NCBI GenBank assembly: GCA_014843695.1
Contig: CM026404.1
Span: forward strand, 59,536,725 to 59,600,724
Direction: 5' to 3'
DNA from: Archivesica marissinica
Taxonomy: Eukaryota > Mollusca > Bivalvia > Venerida > Vesicomyidae
DNA length: 64,000 nt
The notes beneath the pieces were generated by a model. The model saw nothing but the letters and a program-made list of their open reading frames with translations. It ran no database searches and was not told the DNA's origin. Of the stretch, positions 61,301 through 64,000 are shown in pieces (the first letter of the stretch is position 1; every line of letters starts with the position of its first letter). Position numbers and translations under genes: made by a program.

Positions 61301-64000
61301 CAAAAACTGAGTATTTCAACTAATAAACAAGCGTCGTATATGCGGTTTGTTGACATAATATATACAAAATAATGTAAACAGGGTCGACATACATGCGTAA
61401 TACAACCTATGTATCCCGAATAACGAGATTTATGGTACATATTTACCATTATATCTCACATTTGTGCCTATGTATATTTACTTATAGACTAATCTTAGTT
61501 AAATTATCTCTAAATGTCAATTCAGGAGCATGGATGACCATTATATGAAATCCTACTGTCAATTTTGAAAGATTGTAGACCACAAAAACACTGTTTATTG
61601 ATTCAATATTAACAATTGTTAACTACAGTACTTACATTAATTGCTGTCCAGAGTGGAGATTTTAGTTCTATTGTGGGTTACGGTAGCGGTGAGTACTACT
61701 AGTGAGTTGTTCTCGGATTACGACATTGAATTACGAGGAGGAACACTGAATCACAGTTATTCAATGACAGACCGGTAGTCGTAAATGTATGTTTATTTCA
61801 GCTCGGCAGTAAATTAATTACCTTAATTGATGTTTCTGTTTTTGCAGAAGTGCTTACATACAATTGGCGAATAATTCCAATTCTGTGAAACCTACTGTAG
61901 AGGTAAGAATTGTTTCGTGTCCCAACGAACCTCATTATAATAGTTATAACATTTATAAATCAAGATTTTTTCTGAAAATGTTGCCATACCTATGAAGCAT
62001 GTAAGGCTACTAGGGGATGATCCCTGAACCCTACTAGTCACTGGACGGAGCAAATAAATGGGGTTCCACAATTTTGGGGCTCGAGGGGAAAAAATGTGTG
62101 CTTGTAAAGTTCTAAATAGTTTATGTGATCAAGAGAATAGTAAGTTTGAGATAGAGTGACGGTTAATCAGCCTACTGTACTGTATAATATTCAGGGTTCC
62201 CTCTGTTTTAATTTTTGTCCGTGCCACTTCTGTCGCCAATTGAATAAAAAATGGAACATTTAGTTCACAGATAAAATTTGAAGCCATGTATTTGACCACA
62301 CATTGTGTGCCAAAAAAAAAAGAAAAGAAAAATATGCCAAATATTTTCGCCAATTCACAATATTTAGCGCCAGTATTTTTTTGTGTCGCAATGTTATATA
62401 ATTATGCGAGTACAGTAATTGGTAAATTTAGTTATATTTGCAAGATTGACCAGTTCTTATGCAAAATTTACAATAATGTTGGCAATGTGCAGATTAATCG
62501 ATCGTTTTATGGTTTCCTACTGTTATCAGATATGCATACATTGTTTGTATATACTTCTACTCTACTTTCATAGCATATCATTCTTCCAGCCAATGAGAGA
62601 CATTGCTTGTGTTTCTATTACCTCCCTTGACAGATAAAGTCTGATTTATCCTGAAATGTATATTGGTCCTTTCAGTTGGAATCCTTTGTTTTTACTGTTG
62701 TTTTATAACCAGGTGTGGTAGGATAAATTTAAATTTATCAAAGTGCCATTAATTGATAATCAACTTTTACAGTAAACTATCCATTGGATATCTGTATTTA
62801 ATAATTTAATAAATATAAGATGAATGGATAGCATATTGTGCAAAGGAAACAACAATAAAAACAGAGGAAACCAATTAAGACGACCTATATACTTTTCAAA
62901 TGTTTGATTATTCAAATGATTAGCAGAGCAAAAGAATCTAGTTTACTGTACAGCATTATGTATAAGCTGTTATATTTTCATGTCCAGCTGGCAGCGGCGT
63001 ATGCCCAGGCTATGTTACGTACAAGAAGGTATGAAAGAAAACTTGGAACAAGAAGACATAGAAACAGAAAACGAAGACGTGCTGAAAGTAAGGCATTCCT
63101 CTTTATAAACATGACAATATGACAAAGTCTTGGAAATCGTGATAGCGCTGTGGTAGCGCTTTCACTTCAGATGTGAGAGGGCCGGAGTTTATGCCCAGCT
63201 GTTGCGATTGTGCCCTGGAGCAAGGCACTTAAGCAAGGCACTTAAATTCCACATTGCCTCTTCTCTCTTCCTCATCGCGATGGATTTCATCAGGAATGAG
63301 GTCTCGAGAGTGATTTAGCTAATATTGTATGAACTTGTTTCGCAATTGAGCTAAAATAAATTTGTAGGAACTAATTGACAAAGAGTTGCATCTTACCAAA
63401 GATTGTCTAAATCTCCTGGGAGTTATGGAGGTTTGTTCAAGATATTCATGATGTGTTTCAGAATTGGAGCAGGCTGGTTAGGGTATTCCTGTTGATTTTG
63501 TTGCAGGATGGGAGTGGTGGAGAGGTTGGTTCAAGTTATTCATGTTGATATTGTTTCAGAATTGGAGCGGCTTATGTTAGTATGGAATATTCATGTTGAT
63601 TATGTTTCAGGATGGGAGCGGCGGAGGTTGGTTCAAGGTATTCATGTTGATTATGTTTCAGGACGGGAGCGGCGGAGGTTGGTTCAAGGTATTCATGTTG
63701 ATTATGTTTCAGGACGGGAGCGGCGGAGGTTGGTTCAAGGTATTCATGTTGATTATGTTTCAGGACGGGAGCGGCGGAGGTTGGTTCAAGGTATTCATGT
63801 TGATTATGTTTCAGGACGGGAGCGGCGGAGGTTGGTTCAAGGTATTCATGTTGATTATGTTTCAGGACGGGAGCGGCGGAGGTTGGTTCAAGGTATTCAT
63901 GTTGATTATGTTTCAGGACGGGAGCGGCGGAGGTTGGTTCAAGGTATTCATGTTGATTATGTTTCAGGACGGGAGCGGCGGAGGTTGGTTCAAGGTATTC
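13182..64000 (+). CDS. TTLL5: TTLL5-type tubulin polyglutamylase, 20 coding exons placed (gene runs off right edge)
   Basis: Recognised by alignment from memory to TTLL5, an ATP-grasp ligase that initiates glutamate side chains on tubulin tails in cilia and microtubule arrays. Exons c1-c20 join in consistent phase to about 632 residues: an acidic Ser/Asp/Glu-rich N-terminus (1-40); the TTL domain (about 48-415) with GPWIVKP and Lys197, SSRGRG (201-206), FKFDVRLY (237-244), LTNYSVNK (284-291) and [12 protein letters not shown] with Glu383 and Asn385 as expected metal ligands; a Ser/Thr-rich linker; a conserved [19 protein letters not shown] block; and an Arg-rich tract (about 612-632) like the cationic microtubule-binding region. 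No catalytic residue appears lost. Introns hold many minisatellites, eight of which include an exon edge. TTLL5 fits better than TTLL4 or TTLL7 because of the [18 protein letters not shown] and post-domain RIFPT segments. The C-terminal part lies outside the window. Confidence 0.9.
13310..13830. mobile_element. TIR element (CAGTCAAACCTGT family) with internal 43-bp tandem copies
   Basis: Begins just past the c1 donor. One end (AAGTCAAACCTGTGTTAGTG) is repeated about eight times as a 43-bp unit, followed by the element interior (AAGCAGCCACATTCTG...GGCTGGCTGCTT). Other members are at 16213-16390, 28243-28350 (partial), 51364-51930 and 59738-60030, each with a different number of internal repeats. 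Confidence 0.75.
13948..14185 (+). mobile_element. tRNA-derived SINE, family 3
   Basis: Head GATCGAGTGGTTAAGGTCGC, box B GGGTTCGAGCCCC, body TGGAGCCTGCCCAGGAAAGG, tail GTAAAACCCGAAATAACA. TTLL5 intron 1. Confidence 0.88.
14318..14452 (+). mobile_element. SINE family 3, truncated and diverged
   Basis: Starts with GTCGAGTGGTTAAGGTCGCT but has lost part of box B and ends after GGCAGTTTCTTACAGAGGTT. Confidence 0.7.
14780..15038 (-). mobile_element. tRNA-derived SINE, family 4, reverse
   Basis: Minus-strand head with GTAGTCCAGTGGTTAACACA and GGTTCGATCCCCCGTCTGAC, body with GCACGTAAAAGAACCAGAGG. It abuts the polypyrimidine region of TTLL5 exon c2. Confidence 0.85.
15076..15188 (+). CDS. TTLL5: TTLL5 coding exon c2, start of TTL domain
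   Basis: Acceptor TTTTTATTGCAG, donor GGAG|GTTTGT. Encodes [19 protein letters not shown] then INMRTVG, aligned with the WTG...PVLVFHA segment of TTLL5. A reverse SINE of family 4 ends only about 37 bp before the acceptor. Confidence 0.85.
15516..15982. repeat. About 154-bp tandem repeat, 3 copies
   Basis: Each copy contains GCTCGAACCCAGGACATTTT, GGGGCCAAACCAGAGCGTTA and CTAGTGAACCTCTACTAATT. TTLL5 intron 2. Confidence 0.85.
16213..16390. mobile_element. TIR element, CAGTCAAACCTGT family
   Basis: Ends CAGTCAAACTTGTCTTAAGC and ACACAGGTTTGACTGTA in inverted orientation, interior with repeated TGGCTGCTTAA. A short copy without the tandem expansion seen in other members. Confidence 0.75.
16704..16893 (+). 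CDS. TTLL5: TTLL5 coding exon c3
   Basis: Acceptor TTCGTACAG, donor AAG|GTAGGT. The 190 bases complete a Glu codon and encode [40 protein letters not shown] and INHFPR, one of the strongest TTLL5 matches in the window. Confidence 0.95.
17069..17552. mobile_element. TIR element, family F
   Basis: Ends TTAAAGCGACATTACATCG ... CGATGTAGTGTCGCTTTAA. Copies of the same length are at 45087-45572, and a diverged one near 61225-61640. AT-rich and non-coding. TTLL5 intron 3. Confidence 0.8.
17553..17763. repeat. 42-bp tandem repeat made of the element F terminus
   Basis: Five copies of a unit made of CGTTGTTCAATTTGCGTTTT plus GATGTAGTGTCGCTTTAA, the latter being the right TIR of the element at 17069. 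A transposon end was thus amplified in the same way as the exon edges elsewhere in the window. Confidence 0.85.
18403..18466 (+). CDS. TTLL5: TTLL5 coding exon c4
   Basis: Acceptor TACTTTTTAG, donor ATCAAG|GTTTGA. Encodes [19 protein letters not shown] and IK, ending in phase 0, matching the [13 protein letters not shown] block of TTLL5. Confidence 0.94.
18640..18965. repeat. 64-bp tandem repeat, about 5 copies
   Basis: Unit contains CTAGGGTCTTCCTCCGCTAA and TACTAGCTGGAGAATAGCTA. It lies about 175 bp after exon c4 and contains none of it. The following TAAACCAATAAATTATACTA resembles a retroposon tail. Confidence 0.9.
19157..19739. mobile_element. TIR element with CAGGGCTCGAATTTA ends
   Basis: Ends CAGGGCTCGAATTTA ... 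TTAAATTCTAGCCCTG, hAT-like. Its longest frame (19416-19718, minus) has no recognisable domain. TTLL5 intron 4. 19740-20140 shows nothing further. Confidence 0.7.
20141..20262. repeat. Foldback repeat
   Basis: Arms AGGTTATAAAACTTTT and AAAAGTTTTATAACCT enclose a second pair (TCAAGTG.../...CACTTGA). Single-copy foldback in TTLL5 intron 4. Confidence 0.8.
20281..20527 (+). mobile_element. tRNA-derived SINE, family 1, damaged head
   Basis: Box A is mutated but box B (GGGTTCGATCCTCGGACC) and the body CGGGTACTCCGGTTTCC are clear. It ends about 60 bp before the exon c5 acceptor. Confidence 0.82.
20585..20651 (+). CDS. TTLL5: TTLL5 coding exon c5, with amplified donor
   Basis: Acceptor TATTTTTGTAG, donor TGTT|GTAAGTATA. 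Encodes [20 protein letters not shown] and FC plus one base that makes Ser185 with c6. The last 31 bases and the donor are the seed of the 1.9 kb, 45-bp array that follows directly, so about 42 further GT donors in equivalent context lie downstream. The first donor gives the family-conserved length. Confidence 0.92.
20621..22547 (+). repeat. 45-bp array of the TTLL5 exon c5 tail and its donor
   Basis: About 42 copies. Each unit is TTACCTGGGGAGTACCAGGA, ATTCTGCTGTAAGTATAGGG and GTGTA: the last 31 bases of exon c5 plus the GTAAGT donor and start of the intron. A few copies have GTATGT, but the GT is always kept. 45 bp is 15 codons and the exon frame reads through as [15 protein letters not shown] repeats with no stop in long runs, so choosing a later donor would insert 15-residue blocks in frame. 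The 669-codon minus-strand frame across the array is a by-product. Confidence 0.96.
22548..22735. mobile_element. Palindromic TIR element at the end of the c5 array
   Basis: Ends in CGAATATTCGGTCCCATCCC (right) and GGGACCGAATATTCGAATAT (left), related to the hAT-like element at 39933-40361. The left TIR has fused with the array's own TATAGGG. Confidence 0.7.
22797..23055 (+). mobile_element. tRNA-derived SINE, family 4
   Basis: Head with CTGGACTGGTAATCCAGGGA and GGTTCGATCCCCCGTCTGAT, body GCACGTAAAAGAACCAGAGG, end CGACGATAAATAAACGTAAA followed by an ACACAC tract. Confidence 0.85.
23126..23358. mobile_element. MITE-like element, family A
   Basis: Opens with TTAACCCTTAACATACTG and closes with CAGCACAGTAAGGGTTTA. 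The interior has GATCCAGATCAGATGC and TCTGATCAGGATCTATGTTG. It lies just before exon c6. Confidence 0.7.
23424..23506 (+). CDS. TTLL5: TTLL5 coding exon c6, ATP-binding segment
   Basis: Acceptor CTTATTTTGCAG, donor AATCAC|GTATGT. Encodes [20 protein letters not shown] with RGIFLVNH; Lys197 in IVKP and the SSRGRG loop are the ATP-grasp nucleotide-binding elements. Both edges are single copy. Confidence 0.96.
24136..24862. repeat. 21-bp minisatellite in TTLL5 intron 6
   Basis: About 34 near-perfect copies of TCAGTGTCAGGGTGCTTGCT plus one T, with TTT/TTG variants. 21 bp is 7 codons, so all frames are open (SGCLLSV forward, KHPDTES reverse). No splice signals or family similarity; it is a repeat, not a gene. 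Confidence 0.95.
24990..25458. mobile_element. Dispersed element with foldback end (copy 1)
   Basis: 25310-25458 is a foldback with arms TTTCCATCGGGGTATGAACT and its complement. The flank 24990-25300 (GGCATGCGCACTC..., CGCTGTTCCAAGGATGATCT) is shared in opposite orientation with 49852-50340. No intact protein. Confidence 0.75.
25634..25788 (+). CDS. TTLL5: TTLL5 coding exon c7, with amplified donor
   Basis: Acceptor TATATTTCAG, donor ACAAG|GTAATC. Encodes [39 protein letters not shown] and [10 protein letters not shown], a core TTL-domain match. The last 47 bases of the exon plus the donor recur about six more times in the following 65-bp array. Confidence 0.96.
25742..26184 (+). repeat. 65-bp array of the TTLL5 exon c7 tail and its donor
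   Basis: About seven copies. Each unit carries CCTGCAGATCTATCTGTATG and AGGAGGGGCTCACAAGGTAA, i.e. the last 47 bases of exon c7 with its donor, then about 18 intron bases. The first extra copy is nearly identical to the exon; later ones drift (CTACAATACC). 65 is not a multiple of three. Confidence 0.93.
26440..27811 (+). repeat. 24-bp array of the TTLL5 exon c8 acceptor
   Basis: About 57 copies of ACCCTGTACTTGTGTTGTAG followed by GCTC. TTGTAG|G is the c8 acceptor and the bases after it (GCTCACC, or GTTCGCC in some distal copies such as 26507) match the exon start GTTCGCC. 24 bp is 8 codons. In the exon frame the array reads RLTLYLCC repeats that run without a stop from about 27506 straight into FATVKYEK of exon c8. 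Distal units (26440-26940) are irregular; proximal ones are uniform. Confidence 0.96.
27805..27906 (+). CDS. TTLL5: TTLL5 coding exon c8, arrays on both edges
   Basis: Acceptor TTGTGTTGTAG, donor GTCAA|GTAAGTGC. Encodes [20 protein letters not shown] then [14 protein letters not shown]; the LTNYSVNK box is a TTLL signature. Its acceptor is the last of about 57 copies of a 24-bp unit, and its donor is the first of five copies of a unit of about 71 bp, so this conserved exon is wedged between two arrays seeded from its own edges. Confidence 0.96.
27890..28225 (+). repeat. About 71-bp array of the TTLL5 exon c8 tail and its donor
   Basis: Five copies spaced 68-74 bp apart. Each carries AATGATGAATACGTC(A/G)AGTAAGTGC, the last 15 or so bases of exon c8 with the donor, then about 50 intron bases with a G-run of variable length that accounts for the spacing differences. 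Not a multiple of three. Confidence 0.93.
28243..28350. mobile_element. Partial TIR element, CAGTCAAACCTGT family
   Basis: AGTCAAACCTGTCTTAAGCAG start and GGCTGCTTAATACAGGTT end. It is followed by AAACTTTATTTATATTACAA, the reverse end of a SINE. Confidence 0.65.
28478..29455. repeat. 65-bp minisatellite upstream of TTLL5 exon c9
   Basis: About 15 copies. The unit contains GTTGGAACGCTGCTGAGTTC and AGTTTCAGAATGTTCTAAAT. The CAG|AATG in each unit faintly resembles the c9 acceptor (TAG|GAATG) but the surrounding bases differ. It shortens and decays over the last 200 bp towards the exon. Confidence 0.93.
29497..29588 (+). CDS. TTLL5: TTLL5 coding exon c9
   Basis: Acceptor TTTTATTTTAG, donor ACTGCAG|GTAAGA. 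Encodes [20 protein letters not shown] and [10 protein letters not shown], matching the EDYGNKW block. It lies between a 65-bp array upstream and a 41/47-bp array downstream, neither of which clearly contains an exon edge. Confidence 0.95.
29636..31745. repeat. 41/47-bp minisatellite in TTLL5 intron 9
   Basis: About 47 copies. Two unit types (GGTAGTACATTGAGATGGTC then CCTGTGTAGTACTGGACCATT, or the version with ACATGAACTGGACCATT) alternate irregularly, with some groups duplicated as blocks (compare 29990-30140 and 31125-31270). It starts about 50 bp past the c9 donor and does not contain it. Confidence 0.95.
31817..32930. repeat. 16-bp minisatellite in TTLL5 intron 9
   Basis: About 68 copies of TGACTGTATCACACAT with few variants. 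It ends about 25 bp from the c10 acceptor, within the branch-point zone, without including the AG. Confidence 0.95.
32955..33062 (+). CDS. TTLL5: TTLL5 coding exon c10
   Basis: Acceptor TATGATTTCAG, donor TTTG|GTAAAT. Encodes [20 protein letters not shown] then [16 protein letters not shown], a direct match to the IEDLIIKTI...ACK.F segment. A 16-bp array ends about 25 bp before the acceptor. Confidence 0.95.
33434..35749 (+). repeat. 30/34-bp array of the TTLL5 exon c11 acceptor
   Basis: About 75 copies of AGTTAGTTACTTATGTCGCT plus ATATTTACAG. ATATTTACAG|AGTTA is the c11 acceptor and exon start. Proximal units are 30 bp (10 codons) and in the exon frame read [10 protein letters not shown] repeats leading towards ELYGFD. 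The distal 350 bp use a 34-bp variant (GAGTTGTAATAG). A few indels (e.g. near 35517 and 35570) break the frame between blocks. Confidence 0.96.
35745..35826 (+). CDS. TTLL5: TTLL5 coding exon c11, catalytic LEVN, with amplified acceptor
   Basis: Acceptor CTATATTTACAG, donor GCCTG|GTAAGA. Encodes [20 protein letters not shown] then NLSPSLA; Glu383 and Asn385 are the expected Mg/ATP ligands. The acceptor and first five bases of the exon end each unit of a 2.3 kb array with about 75 copies upstream. Confidence 0.96.
36030..36800. repeat. 32-bp minisatellite split by a SINE
   Basis: About 16 copies of CAAGCTTTCAAATGACCTGA plus GCAATTGTCAGG, interrupted at 36188-36447 by a family 4 SINE; ATGACCTGAG is present on both sides of it. 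TTLL5 intron 11. Confidence 0.92.
36188..36447 (-). mobile_element. tRNA-derived SINE, family 4, reverse, in the minisatellite
   Basis: Minus-strand head GTAGTCCAGTGGTAACATGC and body as at 22797. The flanking ATGACCTGAG looks like a target duplication taken from the array unit. Confidence 0.87.
36946..37190 (+). mobile_element. tRNA-derived SINE, family 4
   Basis: Head ATCTGTAGTCCAGTGGTAAC and GTTTGATCCCCCGTCTGGC, body GCACGTAGAAGAACCAGAGG, ending at CTTCAGGAGCGTC. Confidence 0.88.
37683..37898 (-). mobile_element. tRNA-derived SINE, family 2, reverse
   Basis: Minus-strand copy with GTCGTGATAATGCAGTAGTA head and the CGTGGCGATGGATTTCATTA body. Box B is partly mutated. Confidence 0.8.
37984..38115 (-). 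mobile_element. SINE family 2 fragment, reverse
   Basis: Head half only: GTCGTGATAGCGCAGTGTTA on the minus strand to GCAACGCATTTAAATTCCAC. Confidence 0.78.
38322..38586 (+). mobile_element. tRNA-derived SINE, family 3
   Basis: Complete copy: GGTCGAGTGGTTAAGGTCGC, GGGTTCGAGCCCCGCTCAG, body to GTAAAACCCGAAATATAACA. Confidence 0.88.
39075..39136 (+). CDS. TTLL5: TTLL5 coding exon c12
   Basis: Acceptor TATGTTTCAG, donor ACGG|GTACGT. Encodes [20 protein letters not shown] with T at the end, aligned with CDAPLDLKIK...ISDMF. A plus-strand SINE of family 1 begins about 40 bp past the donor. Confidence 0.93.
39179..39412 (+). mobile_element. tRNA-derived SINE, family 1
   Basis: GGCTGTCCAATTAGCGCAGT head, GGGTTCGATCCTCATACC, body and AATAAATCAAGTTTAGACTT tail. 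It starts about 40 bp past the c12 donor. Confidence 0.86.
39845..41503 (+). repeat. 29-bp array of the TTLL5 exon c13 acceptor and exon head
   Basis: About 42 copies of GTATTATATGTCATGATCAT plus TGTTTATAG, interrupted by an element at 39933-40361. TTATAG|GTATTATATGTCATGATC is the acceptor and first 18 bases of exon c13, after which the real exon departs (CGATGATGCG). Several copies have TATATG instead of TATAGG and so lack the AG. 29 bp is not a multiple of three. Confidence 0.94.
39933..40361. mobile_element. hAT-like non-autonomous element with 8-bp target duplication
   Basis: Ends TAGGGATGGCAACGAA ... TTCGTTGCCATCCCTA; GTCATGAT is duplicated at 39925-39932 and 40362-40369. The 8-bp duplication is characteristic of hAT. 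The frame at 39948-40220 has no transposase motif I recognise. Inserted inside the c13 acceptor array. Confidence 0.9.
41484..41572 (+). CDS. TTLL5: TTLL5 coding exon c13, with amplified acceptor
   Basis: Acceptor TTGCTTATAG, donor GCAAAG|GTAGTG. Encodes [20 protein letters not shown] then [10 protein letters not shown], aligned with the GFVCQDP block that ends the TTL domain. The first bases of this exon (GTATTATATGTCATGATC) and the acceptor form the 29-bp unit repeated about 42 times upstream. Confidence 0.88.
41728..41955 (+). mobile_element. tRNA-derived SINE, family 2
   Basis: Clear head GTGATAGCGCAGTGGATGCG, box B GAGTTCGAGCCCCGC, body CATGGCGATGGATTCCATCA, tail GCTAAAATAAATTTGTATAA. 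The best copy of this family here. Confidence 0.9.
42203..43518. repeat. 33-bp minisatellite in TTLL5 intron 13
   Basis: About 40 copies of ATGGATAAATCTAAGGTGTG plus CATATACCAATTC, with a GGTTTACATA variant dominating the right half. 33 bp is 11 codons, so long frames ([11 protein letters not shown]) arise, but no splice signal or exon edge is visible. Confidence 0.95.
43575..44100. repeat. Imperfect ATC/CAT trinucleotide tract
   Basis: CATCATCATCCACCATCATC-type low-complexity sequence, with a duplicated block of about 110 bp (43890-43985 and 43990-44090). Confidence 0.93.
44607..44672 (+). CDS. TTLL5: Probable TTLL5 coding exon c14
   Basis: Acceptor TTCTGTGTAG, donor GCCAGT|GTAAAG (weak). 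The 66 bases keep phase 0 and encode [18 protein letters not shown] plus VVAS, resembling the IYPTFESSRRNPF stretch of TTLL5 in the right position. Short length and a weak donor make this a moderate call. Confidence 0.6.
44955..45065. repeat. Foldback repeat
   Basis: Arms TCGAGGTATGAAATGTTA and TAACATTTCATACCTCAATA around an AT-rich loop. Confidence 0.75.
45087..45572. mobile_element. TIR element, family F (copy 2)
   Basis: Starts TTAAAGCGACACTACATCGA and ends near GTAATGTCACTTTAA; interior shared with 17069-17552. Confidence 0.75.
45615..46512. repeat. 40/41-bp minisatellite in TTLL5 intron 14
   Basis: About 22 copies of GGTTTGTTTGTGATGAACCC plus TGTCCACGTCGTTTGAAGTT. The copy-to-copy difference of one T sets the two lengths. 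No exon edge. Confidence 0.95.
46620..49345. repeat. 82-bp minisatellite (113-bp ancestral form) before candidate exon c15
   Basis: About 29 copies of a unit with GACAGGGTTTATGAACCAAT, GAAAACAGTTTG and GTAACCAATCAGAACACTC. The leftmost three copies are about 113 bp and carry CTAGAGAGATATCTTCTCAC where the later ones have GGACAGGGTTTATGAA, so the 82-bp form arose within the array. Each unit holds two CCAAT motifs, one within ACCAATCAG. Confidence 0.95.
49423..49455 (+). CDS. TTLL5: Candidate TTLL5 33-bp microexon c15
   Basis: A strong acceptor (GGGCATTTTAG) and a strong donor (CAGTG|GTAAGTGAT) bracket 33 bases that keep phase 0 between c14 and c16 and encode [11 protein letters not shown]. 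It sits just past the end of the 82-bp array. The linker is poorly conserved in the family, so support comes from splice signals and phase only. Confidence 0.45.
49852..50340. mobile_element. Dispersed element with foldback end (copy 2)
   Basis: Foldback 49852-50010 (TTTCCATCGGGGTATGAACT and complement) followed by the sequence that flanks the copy at 24990-25458 in reverse orientation. Confidence 0.78.
50652..50869. mobile_element. MITE-like element, family B
   Basis: Ends TTAACCCATTCAACACCA ... TGGTGTTGAAAGGGTTAA. Interior has AGATCCGGCTCATCTGGATT. Related copies: 54461-54703, 58739-58958, 59173-59412. Confidence 0.8.
51364..51930. mobile_element. TIR element (CAGTCAAACCTGT) with 39-bp end repeats and a nested SINE
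   Basis: Five tandem copies of CAGTCAAACCTGTGTTAGTG plus GTCACCTCTATTACA open the element; GGCTGGCTGCTTAAG...GTTTGACTGTA closes it. A 5'-truncated family 3 SINE sits inside at 51614-51774, flanked by TTGACCTCTATTA on both sides. Confidence 0.8.
51614..51774 (+). mobile_element. SINE family 3, 5'-truncated, nested
   Basis: Begins in the body (ATATGAAAAAGTTGGCAGTT) and ends CGTAAAAACCGAAATATAAC. TTGACCTCTATTA on both sides is the apparent target duplication. Confidence 0.85.
52099..52430. repeat. SINE 3 fragment, short foldback and (CAAA)n tract
   Basis: 52099-52175 is a family 3 SINE fragment. 52215-52355 has a pair of inverted ATAAATCATAGGCTTGACAC arms. 52400-52450 is an ACAAACAA simple repeat. 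Confidence 0.7.
52795..53270. mobile_element. TIR element, family C, with a nested family A element
   Basis: Ends CAGGGCTCATCATCCTAG ... CTCTAGAATGAGCCCTG. A family A element at 52911-53103 lies inside it, so A inserted after C. It ends about 70 bp before exon c16. Confidence 0.78.
53342..53532 (+). CDS. TTLL5: TTLL5 coding exon c16, conserved post-domain block
   Basis: Acceptor TTGGAATTCCAG, donor TACTC|GTACGT. Encodes [13 protein letters not shown], a Ser-rich stretch, then [20 protein letters not shown] and [16 protein letters not shown], matching the EEIKVLRRVKEEN..GGFIRIFPT block that follows the TTL domain in TTLL5. Confidence 0.92.
53820..54046. mobile_element. MITE-like element, family A
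   Basis: Ends TTAACCCTTTGCACGCTAGT ... CAGCAGGCAAAGGGTTAA; interior with TCTGGATCTATGTTGTTTGC. Confidence 0.78.
54461..54703. mobile_element. MITE-like element, family B
   Basis: Ends TTAACCCTTTCAACACCA ... TGGTGTTGAATGGGTTAA, interior AGATCCAGATGAGCCGGCTC. Confidence 0.8.
54978..55040 (+). CDS. TTLL5: TTLL5 coding exon c17, with amplified donor
   Basis: Acceptor GTCCTTTGCCAG, donor CCAGACAG|GTATGTACG. Encodes [20 protein letters not shown] plus R, aligned with the [20 protein letters not shown] segment. The last 11 bases and the donor repeat about six more times in the 33-bp array that follows. Confidence 0.88.
55030..55262 (+). repeat. 33-bp array of the TTLL5 exon c17 tail and its donor
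   Basis: About seven copies of TTCCCAGACAGGTATGTACG plus AAGTAGACATCAG: the last 11 bases of exon c17, its donor, and 22 intron bases. 33 bp is 11 codons and the exon frame reads [11 protein letters not shown] repeatedly, open for at least four extra copies before a stop near 55182. Use of a later donor in that range would add 11-residue blocks in frame. Confidence 0.95.
55372..55571 (-). mobile_element. tRNA-derived SINE, family 2, reverse, damaged head
   Basis: Minus-strand body CGTGGCGATGGATTCCATCA and GAGTTCAAGCCCCGCTGGAG; box A is largely deleted. Confidence 0.82.
55590..57172. repeat. 48-bp minisatellite in TTLL5 intron 17, split by an insertion
   Basis: About 20 copies of TCACGCTCTGGACTACCAAT plus AAACCCTCATACATTCAATGATGCATAA, interrupted at 56471-57052. 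Variants (ACTCACACTC) are clustered in 56155-56460. Confidence 0.94.
56471..57052. mobile_element. Dispersed repeat inserted in the 48-bp array
   Basis: Starts with an ATT microsatellite and CCACATTTATATAGCACCCT, continues with AAGGTGCTTTACAATAAGAG, and ends GCAAAGCTTCTGTCACCGTA. ACCAAT occurs on both sides and may be the target duplication. It resembles the 3' end of a non-LTR element; no protein is visible. Confidence 0.65.
57275..57445 (+). mobile_element. SINE family 1, 5'-truncated
   Basis: Begins at GGTGAGATGGTACGGTGGTC, lacks the tRNA head, and keeps the tail AAATAAAGTTTAAGC. It ends about 140 bp before exon c18. Confidence 0.82.
57585..57647 (+). CDS. TTLL5: Probable TTLL5 coding exon c18
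   Basis: Acceptor CCCATTGGCAG, donor GGGCAAA|GTGAGT. The 63 bases keep the phase (1+60+2) and encode [20 protein letters not shown], a Ser/Thr/Arg linker. It is not conserved by sequence; the call rests on strong splice sites, phase, and a GC-richer composition than the surrounding intron. Confidence 0.65.
58396..58685. mobile_element. TIR element, family C, reverse, partial
   Basis: Starts CAGGGCTCATTCTATAGGGC. The interior matches 52795-53270 in reverse (AGTAAGATACACTG, TAAATAATACCAT), and it ends near CTCACTTCTCCAAAAAATAT. Confidence 0.7.
58739..58958. mobile_element. MITE-like element, family B
   Basis: Ends TTAACCCATTCAACACCA ... GTGTTGAAAGGGTTAA. Confidence 0.8.
59173..59412. mobile_element. 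MITE-like element, family B
   Basis: Ends TTAACCCTTTCAACATCA ... TGGTTTTGAAAGAGTTAA; interior CGTCTCATCAGGATCTGCAC. Confidence 0.8.
59738..60030. mobile_element. TIR element (CAGTCAAACCTGT family) with 76-bp internal repeats
   Basis: CAGTTAAACCTGTCTTAAGC at the left and AACACAGGTTTGACTGTA at the right. The interior has three 76-bp copies starting GGCTGCTTAATAGAGGTCAA. Frames through it are repeat by-products. Confidence 0.82.
60612..60977 (-). mobile_element. tRNA-derived SINE, family 1, reverse, with an internal insertion
   Basis: Minus-strand head CTGTCCGATTAGCGCAGTGG and box B are at the right end; the tail is at 60612. About 115 bp at 60727-60840 are not part of the SINE. Confidence 0.82.
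61225..61640. mobile_element. TIR element, family F (diverged copy)
   Basis: Opens ATTAAAGCGACATTAATGCA and shares TCAACTAATAAACAAGCGTC and related interior blocks with 45087-45572. The right end is not recognisable. Confidence 0.6.
61848..61902 (+). CDS. TTLL5: Probable TTLL5 coding exon c19
   Basis: Acceptor TGTTTTTGCAG, donor GTAGAG|GTAAGA. The 55 bases complete the codon from c18 and encode [18 protein letters not shown], ending in phase 0. Low conservation; supported by phase and by good splice signals. Confidence 0.68.
62190..62396. mobile_element. TIR element, family D, partial
   Basis: Left end TCAGGGTTCCCTCTGTTTTA and the interior (CACTTCTGTCGCCAATTGAA, TTAGCGCCAGTATTTTTT) match 12224-12500; the right TIR is lost. 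Confidence 0.75.
62988..63087 (+). CDS. TTLL5: TTLL5 coding exon c20, basic microtubule-binding tract
   Basis: Acceptor TTCATGTCCAG, donor GAAA|GTAAGG. Encodes [20 protein letters not shown] followed by [13 protein letters not shown], aligned with the LHAALYERKL...RKRRRR block. The dense Arg/Lys content is what the TTLL cationic microtubule-binding domain uses to hold the microtubule (established for TTLL7). One base carries over to c21. Confidence 0.88.
63136..63368 (+). mobile_element. tRNA-derived SINE, family 2
   Basis: Head CGTGATAGCGCTGTGGTAGC, body ATCGCGATGGATTTCATCAG, tail GCTAAAATAAATTTGTAGGA. An internal duplication of GCAAGGCACTTAA is present. It lies between exon c20 and the c21 array. 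Confidence 0.85.
63461..64000 (+). repeat. 51-bp array on the acceptor of TTLL5 exon c21
   Basis: About ten copies, running off the right edge. Each unit has TTATGTTTCAG followed by GACGGGAGCGGCGGAGGTTG and a few more bases. With the base carried from c20 this reads RRERRRLVQ, continuing the basic tract, so the array is seeded from the next coding exon and its acceptor. The unit is 17 codons and reads open in that frame across copies. The left copies (63461-63600) are diverged; those on the right are nearly identical. The true first base of c21 may lie outside the window. Confidence 0.75.
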